Shown in pieces: positions 27,286 to 35,810 of a stretch of 64,000 nt of DNA; position 1 is the first letter of the stretch, and the number at the start of each line of letters is the position of its first letter. Under the pieces are notes generated by a model. That model saw nothing but the letters and a program-made list of their open reading frames with translations. It ran no database searches and was not told the origin of the DNA. The translations under genes and the position numbers were made by a program. The DNA is from a virus. The stretch is taken from IMG/VR virus record IMGVR_UViG_3300025978_000012, positions 1 to 64,000 of that record. One strand, 5' to 3'.

Positions 27286-27543
27286 TTAGTCATGTTTCCG
27301 ACAATCAGCAGAAATAACTTTTCCGTATGGAGCGCAATAAAAGCAATCGCAATTCCAGTATCTAACGTCTATTATATTCATGATCTTGCAATATAAATTA
27401 CTTCGTTCTTTCCCTTTTCGATACATTATACATTCTGTTACATGTTCATATTTCAAATCAATCTTACATACATTAAAAACTTTTACACAAGATTGACAAA
27501 GACTTTTATTTGAATCAAGAATAGGGTTCGTAAGTATTGCCAT
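27286..27543 (-). CDS. Small cysteine-rich protein
   Basis: An 85-residue protein with nine cysteines at 16, 19, 26, 38, 52, 65, 67, 70 and 81, including a CxxC and a CDCFYC cluster, suggesting metal binding (zinc or Fe-S). The first 29 bases overlap the end of the 682-residue gene. A later start is possible but would lose few residues. No family was recognised. Confidence 0.55.
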   Translation of the reverse strand: MAILTNPILDSNKSLCQSCVKVFNVCKIDLKYEHVTECIMYRKGKERSNLYCKIMNIIDVRYWNCDCFYCAPYGKVISADCRKHD

Positions 27544-29563
27544 TTTTTATCCACTCTCTTAATTTTTTTGTATTCGTAGGAATAATTGATAGAATATTTT
27601 TTTCCCATCCTTGTCGATAATTTGAAAGATACAATTTTCTGGCTTCGTCAAGAGTTTCACATCCCAAAATTATTTTGACTTCATCAAAAATATTATTTCT
27701 ACCCTGATTTATTATGAATACACGACTTGCGCCAATTTTAGGACCGATATAACAATCAATAGGTTCATTGTCTGTGCCATCTGATCCGGTTATATAACCA
27801 TAGTGCGCTTTCATTTTTGAGGCCCACGGTTTGCCATCATTGGCTAATCCAAATCGCCAACTTCCCTTGGGATTTTCTATAGAAATATTTATATTTTTAT
27901 AAATTATTTTTCCTTTTTTATAATTTCCATTTTCTTTTTGTTTTTCAGTAGGTTCCACAAATTCCATTTCTTCAAGTTGTTTTTTTACTGATTTAATTTC
28001 ATTTTTTTCGTAGAATATATTTTTAATTATTTCAATTATTTTATCGTTTCGCTGATTGAAATTTACGGCAGTTCCGCCAGCCGCAGTCCACGAATCAAGA
28101 TTCACGGAAGTATCGTCTATTAATATACTTGTTTCATCTATTACATACTCTTCTTTATTATCAGAAAATATAACAGTATATTGCTCCCCAAAATTTTCTT
28201 TGATCCAATAAATTTTATCATGTTTGCAATTATCCATACCAGGACAGGGTGTAGTTAAAAATATAATAATATAATCATCTTTTAATAAATTAAATAATTC
28301 GCGTCCCTTCTCAATTACCTGAAGATTGCGAAAAAAAGAAGGAACACTTATTACCGCCTGATGTATGGTAAAGGGGTCGTCTTGATAGGCATCACGTAAA
28401 AATGTATTTTTATATTCTTTTGCAAAATTGCAAACTACTCCATCCATATCAAAAAAAATTTGTTTTCTGTTTGCATAAGGCGTAGCTTTTTCAAGAGGAG
28501 AAAAAATAATTTTATTTTTATTAACCGGTATTATCGCCTTTTCAAATTTTATGTATTGAATTCCATTTTCAACTTTTATAATATTATTATTTAAAATTTT
28601 ACGTGGTATTTCAATATCTTGAATTTTTTCAAGCATTCCCGCTTTACGCAAAAATTGTCCTGTTGCTTTATTGTATCTTGGATTAAGGTATTCGAATATG
28701 TCATTTTTATTAGATTCCCATATATCGTTTATCATTTTATCATTTGCAATACGTTCGAATACTTTTTGAAGTGATGCAAGACCATTTGGCTCTTCATATT
28801 CAAGAATATTATAAAATGATTTATTAATTAAAATGCTTTTAAGATACCATTTATAGATAGTACAAAACATTTCTTCTGGATCGTGTCGTTCCCAATCATA
28901 TTCGTATATAGCGGTTGGTCTAACAATTTTAAATAATGCCTTAAATTTTTCTTTTTCTTCAGATAATACAACTGTACGCCAAAAAAGATGTCCCATTTCA
29001 TGTAAACAATTGTCAATATAATTTGATTGACTGTAAATATTTATATTGGCTCCTACAAGCATTGATACAATTTTTTTCTTTTGAAATTCTTCTGATGGAA
29101 CAAGAAAATTGAACACTGCCGAATGTGCGGGTAAAAAAATTTCTCCCAAACAAAGTTTTCCAATAATATTATTAAATTGAGATAAACTGAATTTACAAGT
29201 ATTTCCATTGCTATCAATTTCGATCCAATCGGATCGTCCGATAATAGCGAAAGGAATATTTCCTGAAGTTTTATTATAATCTTCTTCATTTATTTTAACG
29301 TCTTCTATAATAACGGCCTTTACCATTTTTTCGATAGGAAAATTACTTTCTTCAGAATCAATAAATTTTCCGTCTTCAAATCCGATGACTAAATGTTCCT
29401 CAACAACAAATGGATTTCCTGAATGGATTGCTTTCAATAATTCAGATTTTTCATAATTTCCGTATGATATTTCATAATCTTTTTCTAATATTTTTTTTGC
29501 TTTTTCAAGATTTTCATAAGGAATATTTTTTTTTGAAAGCTTAATTATTTCGCTTCTTTCCAT
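27515..29563 (-). CDS. Polyvalent protein: zincin + HAD nucleotidase + inorganic pyrophosphatase-like domain
   Basis: A 682-residue fusion. Around residue 189, CLHEMGHLFW carries HExxH, and DPEEMFCTIYKWY follows as a possible third-ligand helix. Around 369-500 is a HAD phosphatase of the 5'(3')-deoxyribonucleotidase type: FFDMDGVVCNF with the DxD nucleophile pair, FLTTPCPG, and LIDDTSVNLDSWTAAGG with the acidic pair. Around 555-640, GSWRFGLANDGKPWASKM and DNEPIDCYIGP match the InPase domain of phage polyvalent proteins. It is first in its operon, behind a TTGACA promoter. A role in processing nucleotides or host proteins on entry is inference. Confidence 0.75.
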   Translation of the reverse strand: MERSEIIKLSKKNIPYENLEKAKKILEKDYEISYGNYEKSELLKAIHSGNPFVVEEHLVIGFEDGKFIDSEESNFPIEKMVKAVIIEDVKINEEDYNKTSGNIPFAIIGRSDWIEIDSNGNTCKFSLSQFNNIIGKLCLGEIFLPAHSAVFNFLVPSEEFQKKKIVSMLVGANINIYSQSNYIDNCLHEMGHLFWRTVVLSEEKEKFKALFKIVRPTAIYEYDWERHDPEEMFCTIYKWYLKSILINKSFYNILEYEEPNGLASLQKVFERIANDKMINDIWESNKNDIFEYLNPRYNKATGQFLRKAGMLEKIQDIEIPRKILNNNIIKVENGIQYIKFEKAIIPVNKNKIIFSPLEKATPYANRKQIFFDMDGVVCNFAKEYKNTFLRDAYQDDPFTIHQAVISVPSFFRNLQVIEKGRELFNLLKDDYIIIFLTTPCPGMDNCKHDKIYWIKENFGEQYTVIFSDNKEEYVIDETSILIDDTSVNLDSWTAAGGTAVNFNQRNDKIIEIIKNIFYEKNEIKSVKKQLEEMEFVEPTEKQKENGNYKKGKIIYKNINISIENPKGSWRFGLANDGKPWASKMKAHYGYITGSDGTDNEPIDCYIGPKIGASRVFIINQGRNNIFDEVKIILGCETLDEARKLYLSNYRQGWEKNILSIIPTNTKKLREWIKNGNTYEPYS

Positions 29564-29600
29564 TATTTTATTATACCAATTTCCAAAAAATATTAAAATA

Positions 29601-29630
29601 AGTATATAAATGATTGTTTTTTTTTGTCAA
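29601..29630 (-). promoter_or_regulatory. Promoter for the polyvalent-protein operon
   Basis: Minus-strand TTGACA (29630-29625) followed by TATATA at 16 bases or TATACT at 18 bases (29608-29601). It is divergent from the astacin-like gene. Confidence 0.65.
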
Positions 29631-29665
29631 TTACTAAAAAAAATTGATAAAAATAATAAAAATGA

Positions 29666-29706
29666 TTGACAATTGACAAGATCAATTATATATTGATCTT
29701 GTCAAT
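29666..29706 (+). promoter_or_regulatory. Promoter overlapped by a perfect palindromic operator
   Basis: TTGACA (29666-29671), 17 bases, TATATT (29689-29694). A perfect inverted repeat, ATTGACAAGATCAAT / ATTGATCTTGTCAAT (29672-29686 and 29692-29706, 5-base loop), covers the spacer, the -10 and the start site. This is a classic repressor-operator arrangement. A hairpin in the 5' leader is the alternative. Confidence 0.75.
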
Positions 29707-29725
29707 AAAAAAAAGAGGGTTATTT

Positions 29726-30451
29726 ATGAAAAAAATATTTATTATTATCATATTTTCAATTAGTATTTCAGGCTGCATTAATGATCTTGAACCATTAGAT
29801 CGTTGGCCGCATGGTCGAATTCCATTTGAACTTATAGGTTTTAATGAACACGAAATCAGTATTATCTATTTAAGTATGTTAAGTTGGGAAATTGCTTCTT
29901 GCGGAAAAATAAAATTTATTGATAAAGCAATTGAAAAAAATAAAAAAGATAAAAAAACAAAAAAACTATATATTATAAAAAATTCAATCAACATATCGGC
30001 AGAATTAAACTCAACTAGTATGAGTATTGGTTATCATGGAATGAATTCTAATCATGAAAATACAATTATTTTAAATGAAGTTTTAAAGAATAATGTAGAA
30101 CATGAACTTGGGCATGTTCTTGGCTTAGAGCATGAACATCAACGCCCGGATATATCTACATTAATTATATGGGAAAACATACCAAATAGTTTACTCTTTA
30201 AATTTCAATTCATTCCAATTGAGCCAACATTATATGATTATAAAAAATATCCGTATGATCCAATATCAATAATGCATTATCCAGCAACCCTACTAATAGA
30301 CGGAAAAGATATTAAAATTTTTAATGATCCTGAAAATAAAATACATGGAGAAGAATCAATAAGTCCAATTGATTCACAAAAAATTTATGATATTTATAAT
30401 GCAAATCAAGATTCTAAAACTAAATATAATACAGGACATTGGGCAGAATAA
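29726..30451 (+). CDS. Secreted astacin-like zinc metalloprotease lipoprotein
   Basis: The start at ATG 29726 is preferred over the upstream frame because AGAGGG lies just before it and it yields a lipoprotein signal (MKKIFIIIIFSISISGC, lipobox ISGC). The 241-residue product has the astacin/metzincin zinc site HELGHVLGLEHEHQRPD at about residue 126 and a Met-turn SIMHYP near 182, so it should be an active membrane-anchored endopeptidase. It is the only plus-strand gene in a 57-kb minus-strand block, has its own regulated promoter, and looks like a moron (host-benefit) gene. Known family members are secreted proteases; the substrate here is unknown. Confidence 0.85.
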   Translation: MKKIFIIIIFSISISGCINDLEPLDRWPHGRIPFELIGFNEHEISIIYLSMLSWEIASCGKIKFIDKAIEKNKKDKKTKKLYIIKNSINISAELNSTSMSIGYHGMNSNHENTIILNEVLKNNVEHELGHVLGLEHEHQRPDISTLIIWENIPNSLLFKFQFIPIEPTLYDYKKYPYDPISIMHYPATLLIDGKDIKIFNDPENKIHGEESISPIDSQKIYDIYNANQDSKTKYNTGHWAE

Positions 30452-30452
30452 T

Positions 30453-31229
30453 TTATTTACTGTATTCTTTTACAATTTCTTTACAAAATTCACTTAACAC
30501 TTCAGAAATTTGTCTGTTTATTTCATTTAATATTTTTGGAAATATCGGTTCGGCAGGAACATCGGGATATTGCCACCCAGTACTATTCGCAGTTACGCAT
30601 CTAAAAAATCCATATTGAGAATGATATTTACGAGTATTATATCGAGTAAGTCCACCTATATCAATTTCTTTACCTTTCACATTTAAGGTTGTTCCAATAG
30701 GCATCCGTCCTCCGCCTTTTACAATTGCATGAATTTCATTTGTCATTTCACGACCACCGAAACTACTTTTTGCATTCATGCTTGTATTTTTTCTTGGAGT
30801 TCTAACGGGAAACGGAATAATAATATATTTTATTCCATCTTTTCCAATTTTTACTTTTTCTGATTTCATTAAAGCGTCTTTAATAGACCATGATTTAACT
30901 CCTTTTTCCATCATCATTGCGAACATCAAATTTGGTTTGTCGCTTTCTTTATCAATTATCGATTCATCAAGAAAAATTTCTCCTTTATTGTTTAAAATTT
31001 CATATTTAACGGCAGGAGCATATTTCGTTCCCCATCCTCCAGCATTTATTGCTTCAGATTTCCAATCTTCGGCGGTCCCTTGTGTTAATAATGCGATAAC
31101 TCCCGGTAATTCTTCATTAATTGCATTACAAATTTTGTTAAATTTTTCTTCTGCCATATCCGATCCGGCTGTTTCTAATCCTGCCATTATAGAATCAAGA
31201 ATCAATTCAGAATTAATATCAAATACCAT
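30453..31229 (-). CDS. HK97 gp10-like minor structural protein
   Basis: A 258-residue protein overlapping the Mu gpF-like gene by one base. The C-terminal part (FFRCVTANSTGWQYPDVPAEPIF then amphipathic helices) resembles tail-completion proteins of the gp10 type, which end in a W-[HY]-P pattern and a helix. The N-terminal half is helical then beta. It is convergent with the astacin gene, with one base between the stops. Confidence 0.5.
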   Translation of the reverse strand: MVFDINSELILDSIMAGLETAGSDMAEEKFNKICNAINEELPGVIALLTQGTAEDWKSEAINAGGWGTKYAPAVKYEILNNKGEIFLDESIIDKESDKPNLMFAMMMEKGVKSWSIKDALMKSEKVKIGKDGIKYIIIPFPVRTPRKNTSMNAKSSFGGREMTNEIHAIVKGGGRMPIGTTLNVKGKEIDIGGLTRYNTRKYHSQYGFFRCVTANSTGWQYPDVPAEPIFPKILNEINRQISEVLSEFCKEIVKEYSK

Positions 31230-32632
31230 TATTTATTCCTTTCGGCTTCACCAAAAATTTTATCATAGCGAGTACTATTTATAGCAACTGGTATTGGTAA
31301 CGAAGCATCTTTATCCCATTCTGATTTTTTACGGGCATAAGAGGAAGATGGAACACGTTCATAAATATTATTTTGATATCTGACTAAATTTTCCCCAATG
31401 AAAACAGGTTTTCTTGATTTTTGTTCTTCTTTGCTCCGATAGGTGTAATCAGTCATTTGAGGGACATGCCTATATTTCTTTTGACGCGCCTCGACGTGTC
31501 CACTTTTAGGATTATAATATTCGCTTTCAATGTTTATTGGTTCAAACGTAGCTACATTATGCGGATGGGCGGGAGTTGCAACCCGCCATCCGTGAACAAT
31601 TTTTGTCTCACGAAATCCTATATTATTCTTACCAATCCATATCGCAATATCGGTATTCGGGTCTTTTATTCCCATTGCAGATAAACTATCATTTCCAGTA
31701 TTTCCTACAATACTTGTAGGGACCATTCTAACAAGCGTTCCGTGATGCGCCCGACACCAGGGGCATGTTCCGCCCGTGAAGATGAAATATTGTGCTTTAC
31801 TTACATCTTTAAGGCTCTCCATTGCGATCTCTTCGTATGGCGCAAGCACTCCGGCCTCATAAACCGCCGCTGTTTCAGTTTGAGCTATTCGTGTCCAATT
31901 GTGCCGCAATGCCTCTGCGTTATATTTATTCGATAATTTTTCTTCTTTTTGAATATTCCAATATAAATCAGATGCAATCATTGTTGGAGATTTTTTTTCA
32001 TTCAATCCTTTTGTTATCTGATATTGTATCGCCTCTTTTAATTCGTTATTCGTATTAGTTACATACATTGCCATGTTAGAAAACGATTTATTTAAGGCAT
32101 TCTTTTCAGCATTAGTAAAATCATATTTCTTGTATGCATCAGCCAATTTTTTCGGCATGTTCCCGTTATATTGATCGAAGTCCACTTGATATAAACTTTT
32201 ATTTATATACGGTTTTTTATTTTTTCTGAACTTTGTAGTATCACGACCAAGCATAAAACTTTTGACCGCGACATCTTCAGTCACAGTATCGGCATATTCT
32301 TTCCAATATTTTTCAATCTCATTATTGAATATTTCCCATTGTCGGGGTGTCATCGGCTTGCCGCTTTCAAATTTTCCATCTTGCGGCCTGAACTTTCCAA
32401 CAATATGTTTAAATATTGATTTTAATTTTTCGAATATATTTTTAAAAAATCCTGCTTTTTGAAGCTTTCCTGGATTGTTTTGAATTAAATAATATGCTTG
32501 TTTTTCATCTAAACCAAGTGCAATTCCGGTTCCTACAAAAATTTCATTTATAAGAGCGGCAATATAATCATTATAATATTCCTGGAGTTCTCGGATATAT
32601 TTGACTTCATGAATTTCTTTATTATTCAACAT
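31229..32632 (-). CDS. Head morphogenesis protein (Mu gpF / SPP1 gp7-like)
   Basis: The minor head protein domain is seen in TQTAAVYEAGVLAPYE, FTGGTCPWCRAHHGTLVRM and the later HGWRVATPAHPHNVATF, corresponding to the family CxxC...H/C pattern. These proteins bind portal or DNA inside the head. The frame is open to 32686, but that extension (hydrophobic, TTG or ATG starts, a TTGACA word inside) is unlike the family; ATG 32632 before NNKEIHEVKYI is chosen with moderate certainty. The portal gene lies 5.5 kb upstream, an unusual separation for this pair. Confidence 0.72.
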   Translation of the reverse strand: MLNNKEIHEVKYIRELQEYYNDYIAALINEIFVGTGIALGLDEKQAYYLIQNNPGKLQKAGFFKNIFEKLKSIFKHIVGKFRPQDGKFESGKPMTPRQWEIFNNEIEKYWKEYADTVTEDVAVKSFMLGRDTTKFRKNKKPYINKSLYQVDFDQYNGNMPKKLADAYKKYDFTNAEKNALNKSFSNMAMYVTNTNNELKEAIQYQITKGLNEKKSPTMIASDLYWNIQKEEKLSNKYNAEALRHNWTRIAQTETAAVYEAGVLAPYEEIAMESLKDVSKAQYFIFTGGTCPWCRAHHGTLVRMVPTSIVGNTGNDSLSAMGIKDPNTDIAIWIGKNNIGFRETKIVHGWRVATPAHPHNVATFEPINIESEYYNPKSGHVEARQKKYRHVPQMTDYTYRSKEEQKSRKPVFIGENLVRYQNNIYERVPSSSYARKKSEWDKDASLPIPVAINSTRYDKIFGEAERNK

Positions 32633-32755
32633 AAACAAAACAAACAGGATAAAAAGAAAAATGTCAAACATTAAAATATATCTCAAGCTAATGAATATGA
32701 GGCTTTAGCAATAGGTCCAACCCGTATTGACGTATACGGATATCATCCGAATAAT

Positions 32756-32790
32756 AAAAAAAAGCGTTTTCTTTAAAAAAAAGAAAACGC
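32756..32790 (-). terminator. Strong rho-independent terminator
   Basis: Stem GCGTTTTCTTT / AAAGAAAACGC (32764-32774 and 32780-32790, 5-base loop), followed on the minus strand by eight T (32763-32756). It ends the long transcript of the terminase/portal/lysis block before the head-morphogenesis operon. Confidence 0.9.
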
Positions 32791-32851
32791 CTTAAAAATC
32801 ATAGTGTCACACAATTTCCATTTATAAATATAATGGAAAAATCGATATATG

Positions 32852-33172
32852 TCAATTAATTTTCTTCCCACCTCCGGCTTTTATTATTTTTTCAGCATCT
32901 TCGATTTTTACAAAATTACTTATTTTTCCAAAATTTTTAAAATCCTTAAATTGAAAAACATCATATCCATGAAGAATAAATACACGTTTCAAATTGCTAT
33001 TGTTGGATACTCCTAATATATCAGCGACATCTTTAATTCTGATATATTTCGAATAATCTATTTTTAAACATTCCTCTTTTATTTTTTTCAAATGTTCAAT
33101 TGCATCTTCAGTTGTTATAATTTTAATGCCCTCTCTTTTAGAAATTCTCCCCTCAATAGATGTGATTGCCAT
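32852..33172 (-). CDS. Small helix-turn-helix-like protein
   Basis: A 106-residue protein. Residues about 40-100 (YIRIKDVADILGVSNNSNLKRVF then FVKIEDAEKII) look like a MerR/excisionase-style winged helix: helix, turn, helix, then beta wing. It is the last gene before the terminator. The start overlaps the phosphoesterase gene by 58 bases; the true start might be internal. Possible regulator or DNA-architecture protein. Confidence 0.55.
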   Translation of the reverse strand: MAITSIEGRISKREGIKIITTEDAIEHLKKIKEECLKIDYSKYIRIKDVADILGVSNNSNLKRVFILHGYDVFQFKDFKNFGKISNFVKIEDAEKIIKAGGGKKIN

Positions 33173-33924
33173 GTGTATGCTCCATCATTATAAACATCAA
33201 AATGAATAAATCCTATATGAATTTTTCCTGAACATTTTCGAGTTCCAAATTTACTACCGAATCCCTGCATTGCGGGGGTAATGATTGCCAAGTGTTCCGC
33301 ATCCCCATTAAATATATGGTAATGAGTGTGACTTCTTATTATTACATTTGACAGAGGTTGAGATTCATCAATTGACCACAACTGATTCCATAGATGATCC
33401 CGCGCAATTGATGTATGACGACCATGTGGAATAATGCTTGATGAAATAAAATGTTTAAAATCAAAAATTATTCCATTAACATCAATCCATCCATGACTAC
33501 AAATTTTTTCAACATTTAATCCATTAGCAACAATATCTTCAAAATCTTCATCTACTCCAACATGAAATGGCGTTCCATATGATTTCACAATTTTCTTTGC
33601 TTTTATTTTTTCGAGACACTGTATCGCCATTTCACATTGTTTTAATCTGTCAGTTTCGATTAATTCTGTTCCGCCACTTTTTTGTCCTTTCCCCTCAATT
33701 GAATCACCATTTTCAATTAAAATATCTATTGGTTGTAATTCTTTTATTTTATTTTCAAAAAAATTATATCCAGCATATTGCATTTCGGCTATTTTTCTTT
33801 TATTAAGATTGTTACTTTGAAGATTATATTGATAATCAGGCGGGGTCAAACCTACGACATGACCACAATGAAGATCGGAAATAACAACAACCCTTTTAAA
33901 ACTTCTTTTTTTATTATTTTTCAT
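33115..33924 (-). CDS. Calcineurin-like metallophosphoesterase
   Basis: A 269-residue protein with the family blocks in order: VVVISDLHCGH (D-x-H), ENGDSIEG (GD), a GTPFH block in the middle and RSHTHYH (HxH) near residue 200. It hydrolyses phosphoester bonds using two metals; DNA, cyclic nucleotides or RNA caps are all possible substrates in phages. It overlaps its upstream neighbour by one base (TAATG). Confidence 0.8.
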   Translation of the reverse strand: MKNNKKRSFKRVVVISDLHCGHVVGLTPPDYQYNLQSNNLNKRKIAEMQYAGYNFFENKIKELQPIDILIENGDSIEGKGQKSGGTELIETDRLKQCEMAIQCLEKIKAKKIVKSYGTPFHVGVDEDFEDIVANGLNVEKICSHGWIDVNGIIFDFKHFISSSIIPHGRHTSIARDHLWNQLWSIDESQPLSNVIIRSHTHYHIFNGDAEHLAIITPAMQGFGSKFGTRKCSGKIHIGFIHFDVYNDGAYTWQSHLLRGEFLKERALKL

Positions 33925-34295
33925 TATTTTTCTGATTTTAAAATTTTTTTTATTATATCTCGATAAAATTCGTTAGTAAATTGTTTTTTATTTCGTGCTC
34001 TATGTACATCTGAGGCGTCGTCATTGCATCTGCCATGAGATTTTGCCCATTCACATCCTCTGCATCTATCATGTCGATATTTTAAACAAAAGGGACAAAG
34101 TAAAAATGACAATCCATGACACCCGCCAAGCAAAATATTATCGCATAAGCGATTCCAAATAGATTTACAAATATCATTTGACCATAAACTTATTGCTTCT
34201 CGATCATGAATAACAAAATAAAATCTTCCGGCTAAAAGAGATTTATTTTCTAGAAATCGAATCAAATAATTGTTGTAATTTATTATTTTTGGCAT
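33924..34295 (-). CDS. Cysteine-rich zinc-finger-like protein
   Basis: The frame is open to 34373, but its first part overlaps a better-supported small gene (34243-34410), so a start near ATG 34295 or TTG 34265 is more likely. The C-terminal half has a cysteine cluster LCPFCLKYRHDRCRGCEWAK plus another Cys, a probable zinc site. A Lys-rich tail follows. Function unknown. Confidence 0.45.
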   Translation of the reverse strand: MPKIINYNNYLIRFLENKSLLAGRFYFVIHDREAISLWSNDICKSIWNRLCDNILLGGCHGLSFLLCPFCLKYRHDRCRGCEWAKSHGRCNDDASDVHRARNKKQFTNEFYRDIIKKILKSEK

Positions 34296-34410
34296 CTTGT
34301 AAAAACTTTGTCCTTTCCCAAAATTCTTGTTGTTTGCCCTTATTGAAAGAATCAACGGGACGAAAATATCCACTTACTCTACAATATATTTCAGTTTGAA
34401 TTTTTTTCAT
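34243..34410 (-). CDS. Mini-protein resembling the C-terminus of anaerobic ribonucleotide reductase (NRDD-like)
   Basis: A 55-residue ORF. The stretch EIYCRVSGYFRPVDSFNKGK, followed by QQEFWERTKF, closely resembles the conserved [SC]RV.GY.RPV..[WF]NKGK..E[FW].[DE]R signature at the extreme C-terminus of class III (NrdD) reductases and their stand-alone short homologues. There is no glycyl-radical RVCGYLG loop, so it cannot be a reductase alone. It could complement a truncated host enzyme or be a fossil domain. It overlaps the preceding gene by 20 bases. Confidence 0.65.
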   Translation of the reverse strand: MKKIQTEIYCRVSGYFRPVDSFNKGKQQEFWERTKFLQDAKNNKLQQLFDSISRK

Positions 34411-34699
34411 TATTTTCGCTCCACAATAAAATCAATATACACGCCATTGCATGTGCTAAATGAGAAAAATCGGATTCATCTCTTGCAGTAGTAGTTTTCC
34501 ACGCTACTATGTGACGCATCATCGCATCAAAATATATTGATTTTTTATTTGGTACATTTTTCCAGTCATCTTCTTCATATTTTGTATTGCCATACATAAA
34601 TACATTAACAACTTCTTCTAATTCTTTCCAAGGTAACAATCGCCATTGTGTATTTCCTAATTTTTTATGATGTGCATTTATTAATTTTTCATGTTTCAT
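34391..34699 (-). CDS. DUF5664-type dATP/dGTP diphosphohydrolase-like protein
   Basis: A 102-residue protein showing the short all-helical pattern of DUF5664: LLPWKELEEVVNVFMYGNTKYEEDDW, then YFDAMMRHIVAW, then DESDFSHLAHAMACILILL. The acidic E/D pairs and RH motif fit a MazG-like metal-dependent nucleotide pyrophosphohydrolase that adjusts dNTP pools. It lies in a nucleotide-related group with the NRDD-like ORF and the phosphoesterase. Confidence 0.7.
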   Translation of the reverse strand: MKHEKLINAHHKKLGNTQWRLLPWKELEEVVNVFMYGNTKYEEDDWKNVPNKKSIYFDAMMRHIVAWKTTTARDESDFSHLAHAMACILILLWSENNEKNSN

Positions 34700-34720
34700 G
34701 TTATTAATTTTAAATTTTAT

Positions 34721-35230
34721 TTAAAAATGCAGAGTTGCGTCAGCGGTTATTATCACCCCCTGAATATTTGATATTTTGAAATATCCAAGCCCAGGCCCAA
34801 TTGAGATCAATCTCCAGGAATATAAATAACGAGCACCTACGGCATACCCAGACGTTAATTTTTGAATATTGTTATCATAACCAATCATACCGGCGACCCA
34901 GGGGCCGAAAGAATGATGTAAAATGGGGATGGAAACTTTTAATTCACGACTGGCACTTTTGCATTGATCTCCAGCGGAAATATTGAATTTTAATTTATCT
35001 TGTTTTCCTTTTATCCAAATATCTCCGCACTGTAATGACGGTTTTTCTTTCCCGCCTGATACATAGACTGTTTTTGTTACCTCATTAACCCAGGTAATTT
35101 TCAAAGCTTTTAAATAATGATTATATACAATATATCCAACTGACCCACCGCCAATCAATAGCCCAAAAATAAAAATTATTGAACAGATAATAAGATTTTT
35201 AACCCAGATCGGCAGTGTAATTACAGTCAT
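34721..35230 (-). CDS. Membrane-anchored protein at the end of the lysis region
   Basis: A 169-residue protein with one N-terminal transmembrane helix (VKNLIICSIIFIFGLLIGGG, residues about 9-30) and a mainly beta extracytoplasmic part with two Cys. The topology would suit an i-spanin or lysis accessory, and its neighbours are lysis-type genes, but the beta-rich C-terminus differs from coiled-coil spanins. Function unresolved. It overlaps the frameshifted SGNH gene by four bases. Confidence 0.5.
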   Translation of the reverse strand: MTVITLPIWVKNLIICSIIFIFGLLIGGGSVGYIVYNHYLKALKITWVNEVTKTVYVSGGKEKPSLQCGDIWIKGKQDKLKFNISAGDQCKSASRELKVSIPILHHSFGPWVAGMIGYDNNIQKLTSGYAVGARYLYSWRLISIGPGLGYFKISNIQGVIITADATLHF

Positions 35231-35810
35231 GTTTTATCCTCTAATTTTTCGACTATTTTTTGAAAACAAAAATTATTCATATGCACCATATCACGAAATA
35301 ATAATAAATTTTGAGTGCCATCTAAACCAGTAGTTAAAAAATATAAATCAATTATTTTAGGAAAAAAATAATTTCCAATCAATTCATTAATCGATAAAAC
35401 CACGCATTTGGAAACATGACTTTTAATATATAGAATTTCTGACAAATTCCGTCTAGTTTATTCAACAGAAGGTTGTTGCCGCCGAGATTTATTATTATTT
35501 CATACCGGCTAATAAGATTTAATATTTTAACGCCATTCGGAAGATTAAAAAAATCAATCCAGTCATCAACAGTTGTTCCACCACGGCAAAAGTTCACCGT
35601 AGTTTTTTTAAATAATTTCATTGTGGCATAGATATTTTCATTTTCAGCGTTCGAGTCACCAATTATTATTCTTTTCAATCTAAAAAGTTTTGCAATTTTA
35701 ATTTGCCAAAACATTCTTAAAAAATAGACATCAATTTTTTGTCCGGTTTTTGCAACAGGAATAATATTTTTTATTATTTTGAAATAAATCCATTGGTAAA
35801 TATTATTCAT
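35227..35810 (-). pseudogene. SGNH-hydrolase gene split by a frameshift
   Basis: The first ORF (35810-35379) carries RIIIGDSNAEN (block I), CRGGTTVDDW (block II) and INLGGNN (block III). A second ORF (35445-35227), in the -1 frame, carries RDMVHMN, the D..H block V. Neither alone has the full Ser-Gly-Asn-His set. The switch must fall between the TAA blocking the -1 frame (near 35460) and the YIKSHVSK region. The codons there are not a slippery heptamer, so a one-base indel or sequencing error is more likely than programmed shifting. Intact, it would be a secreted or capsid-associated esterase, perhaps acting on cell-surface glycans. Confidence 0.7.
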
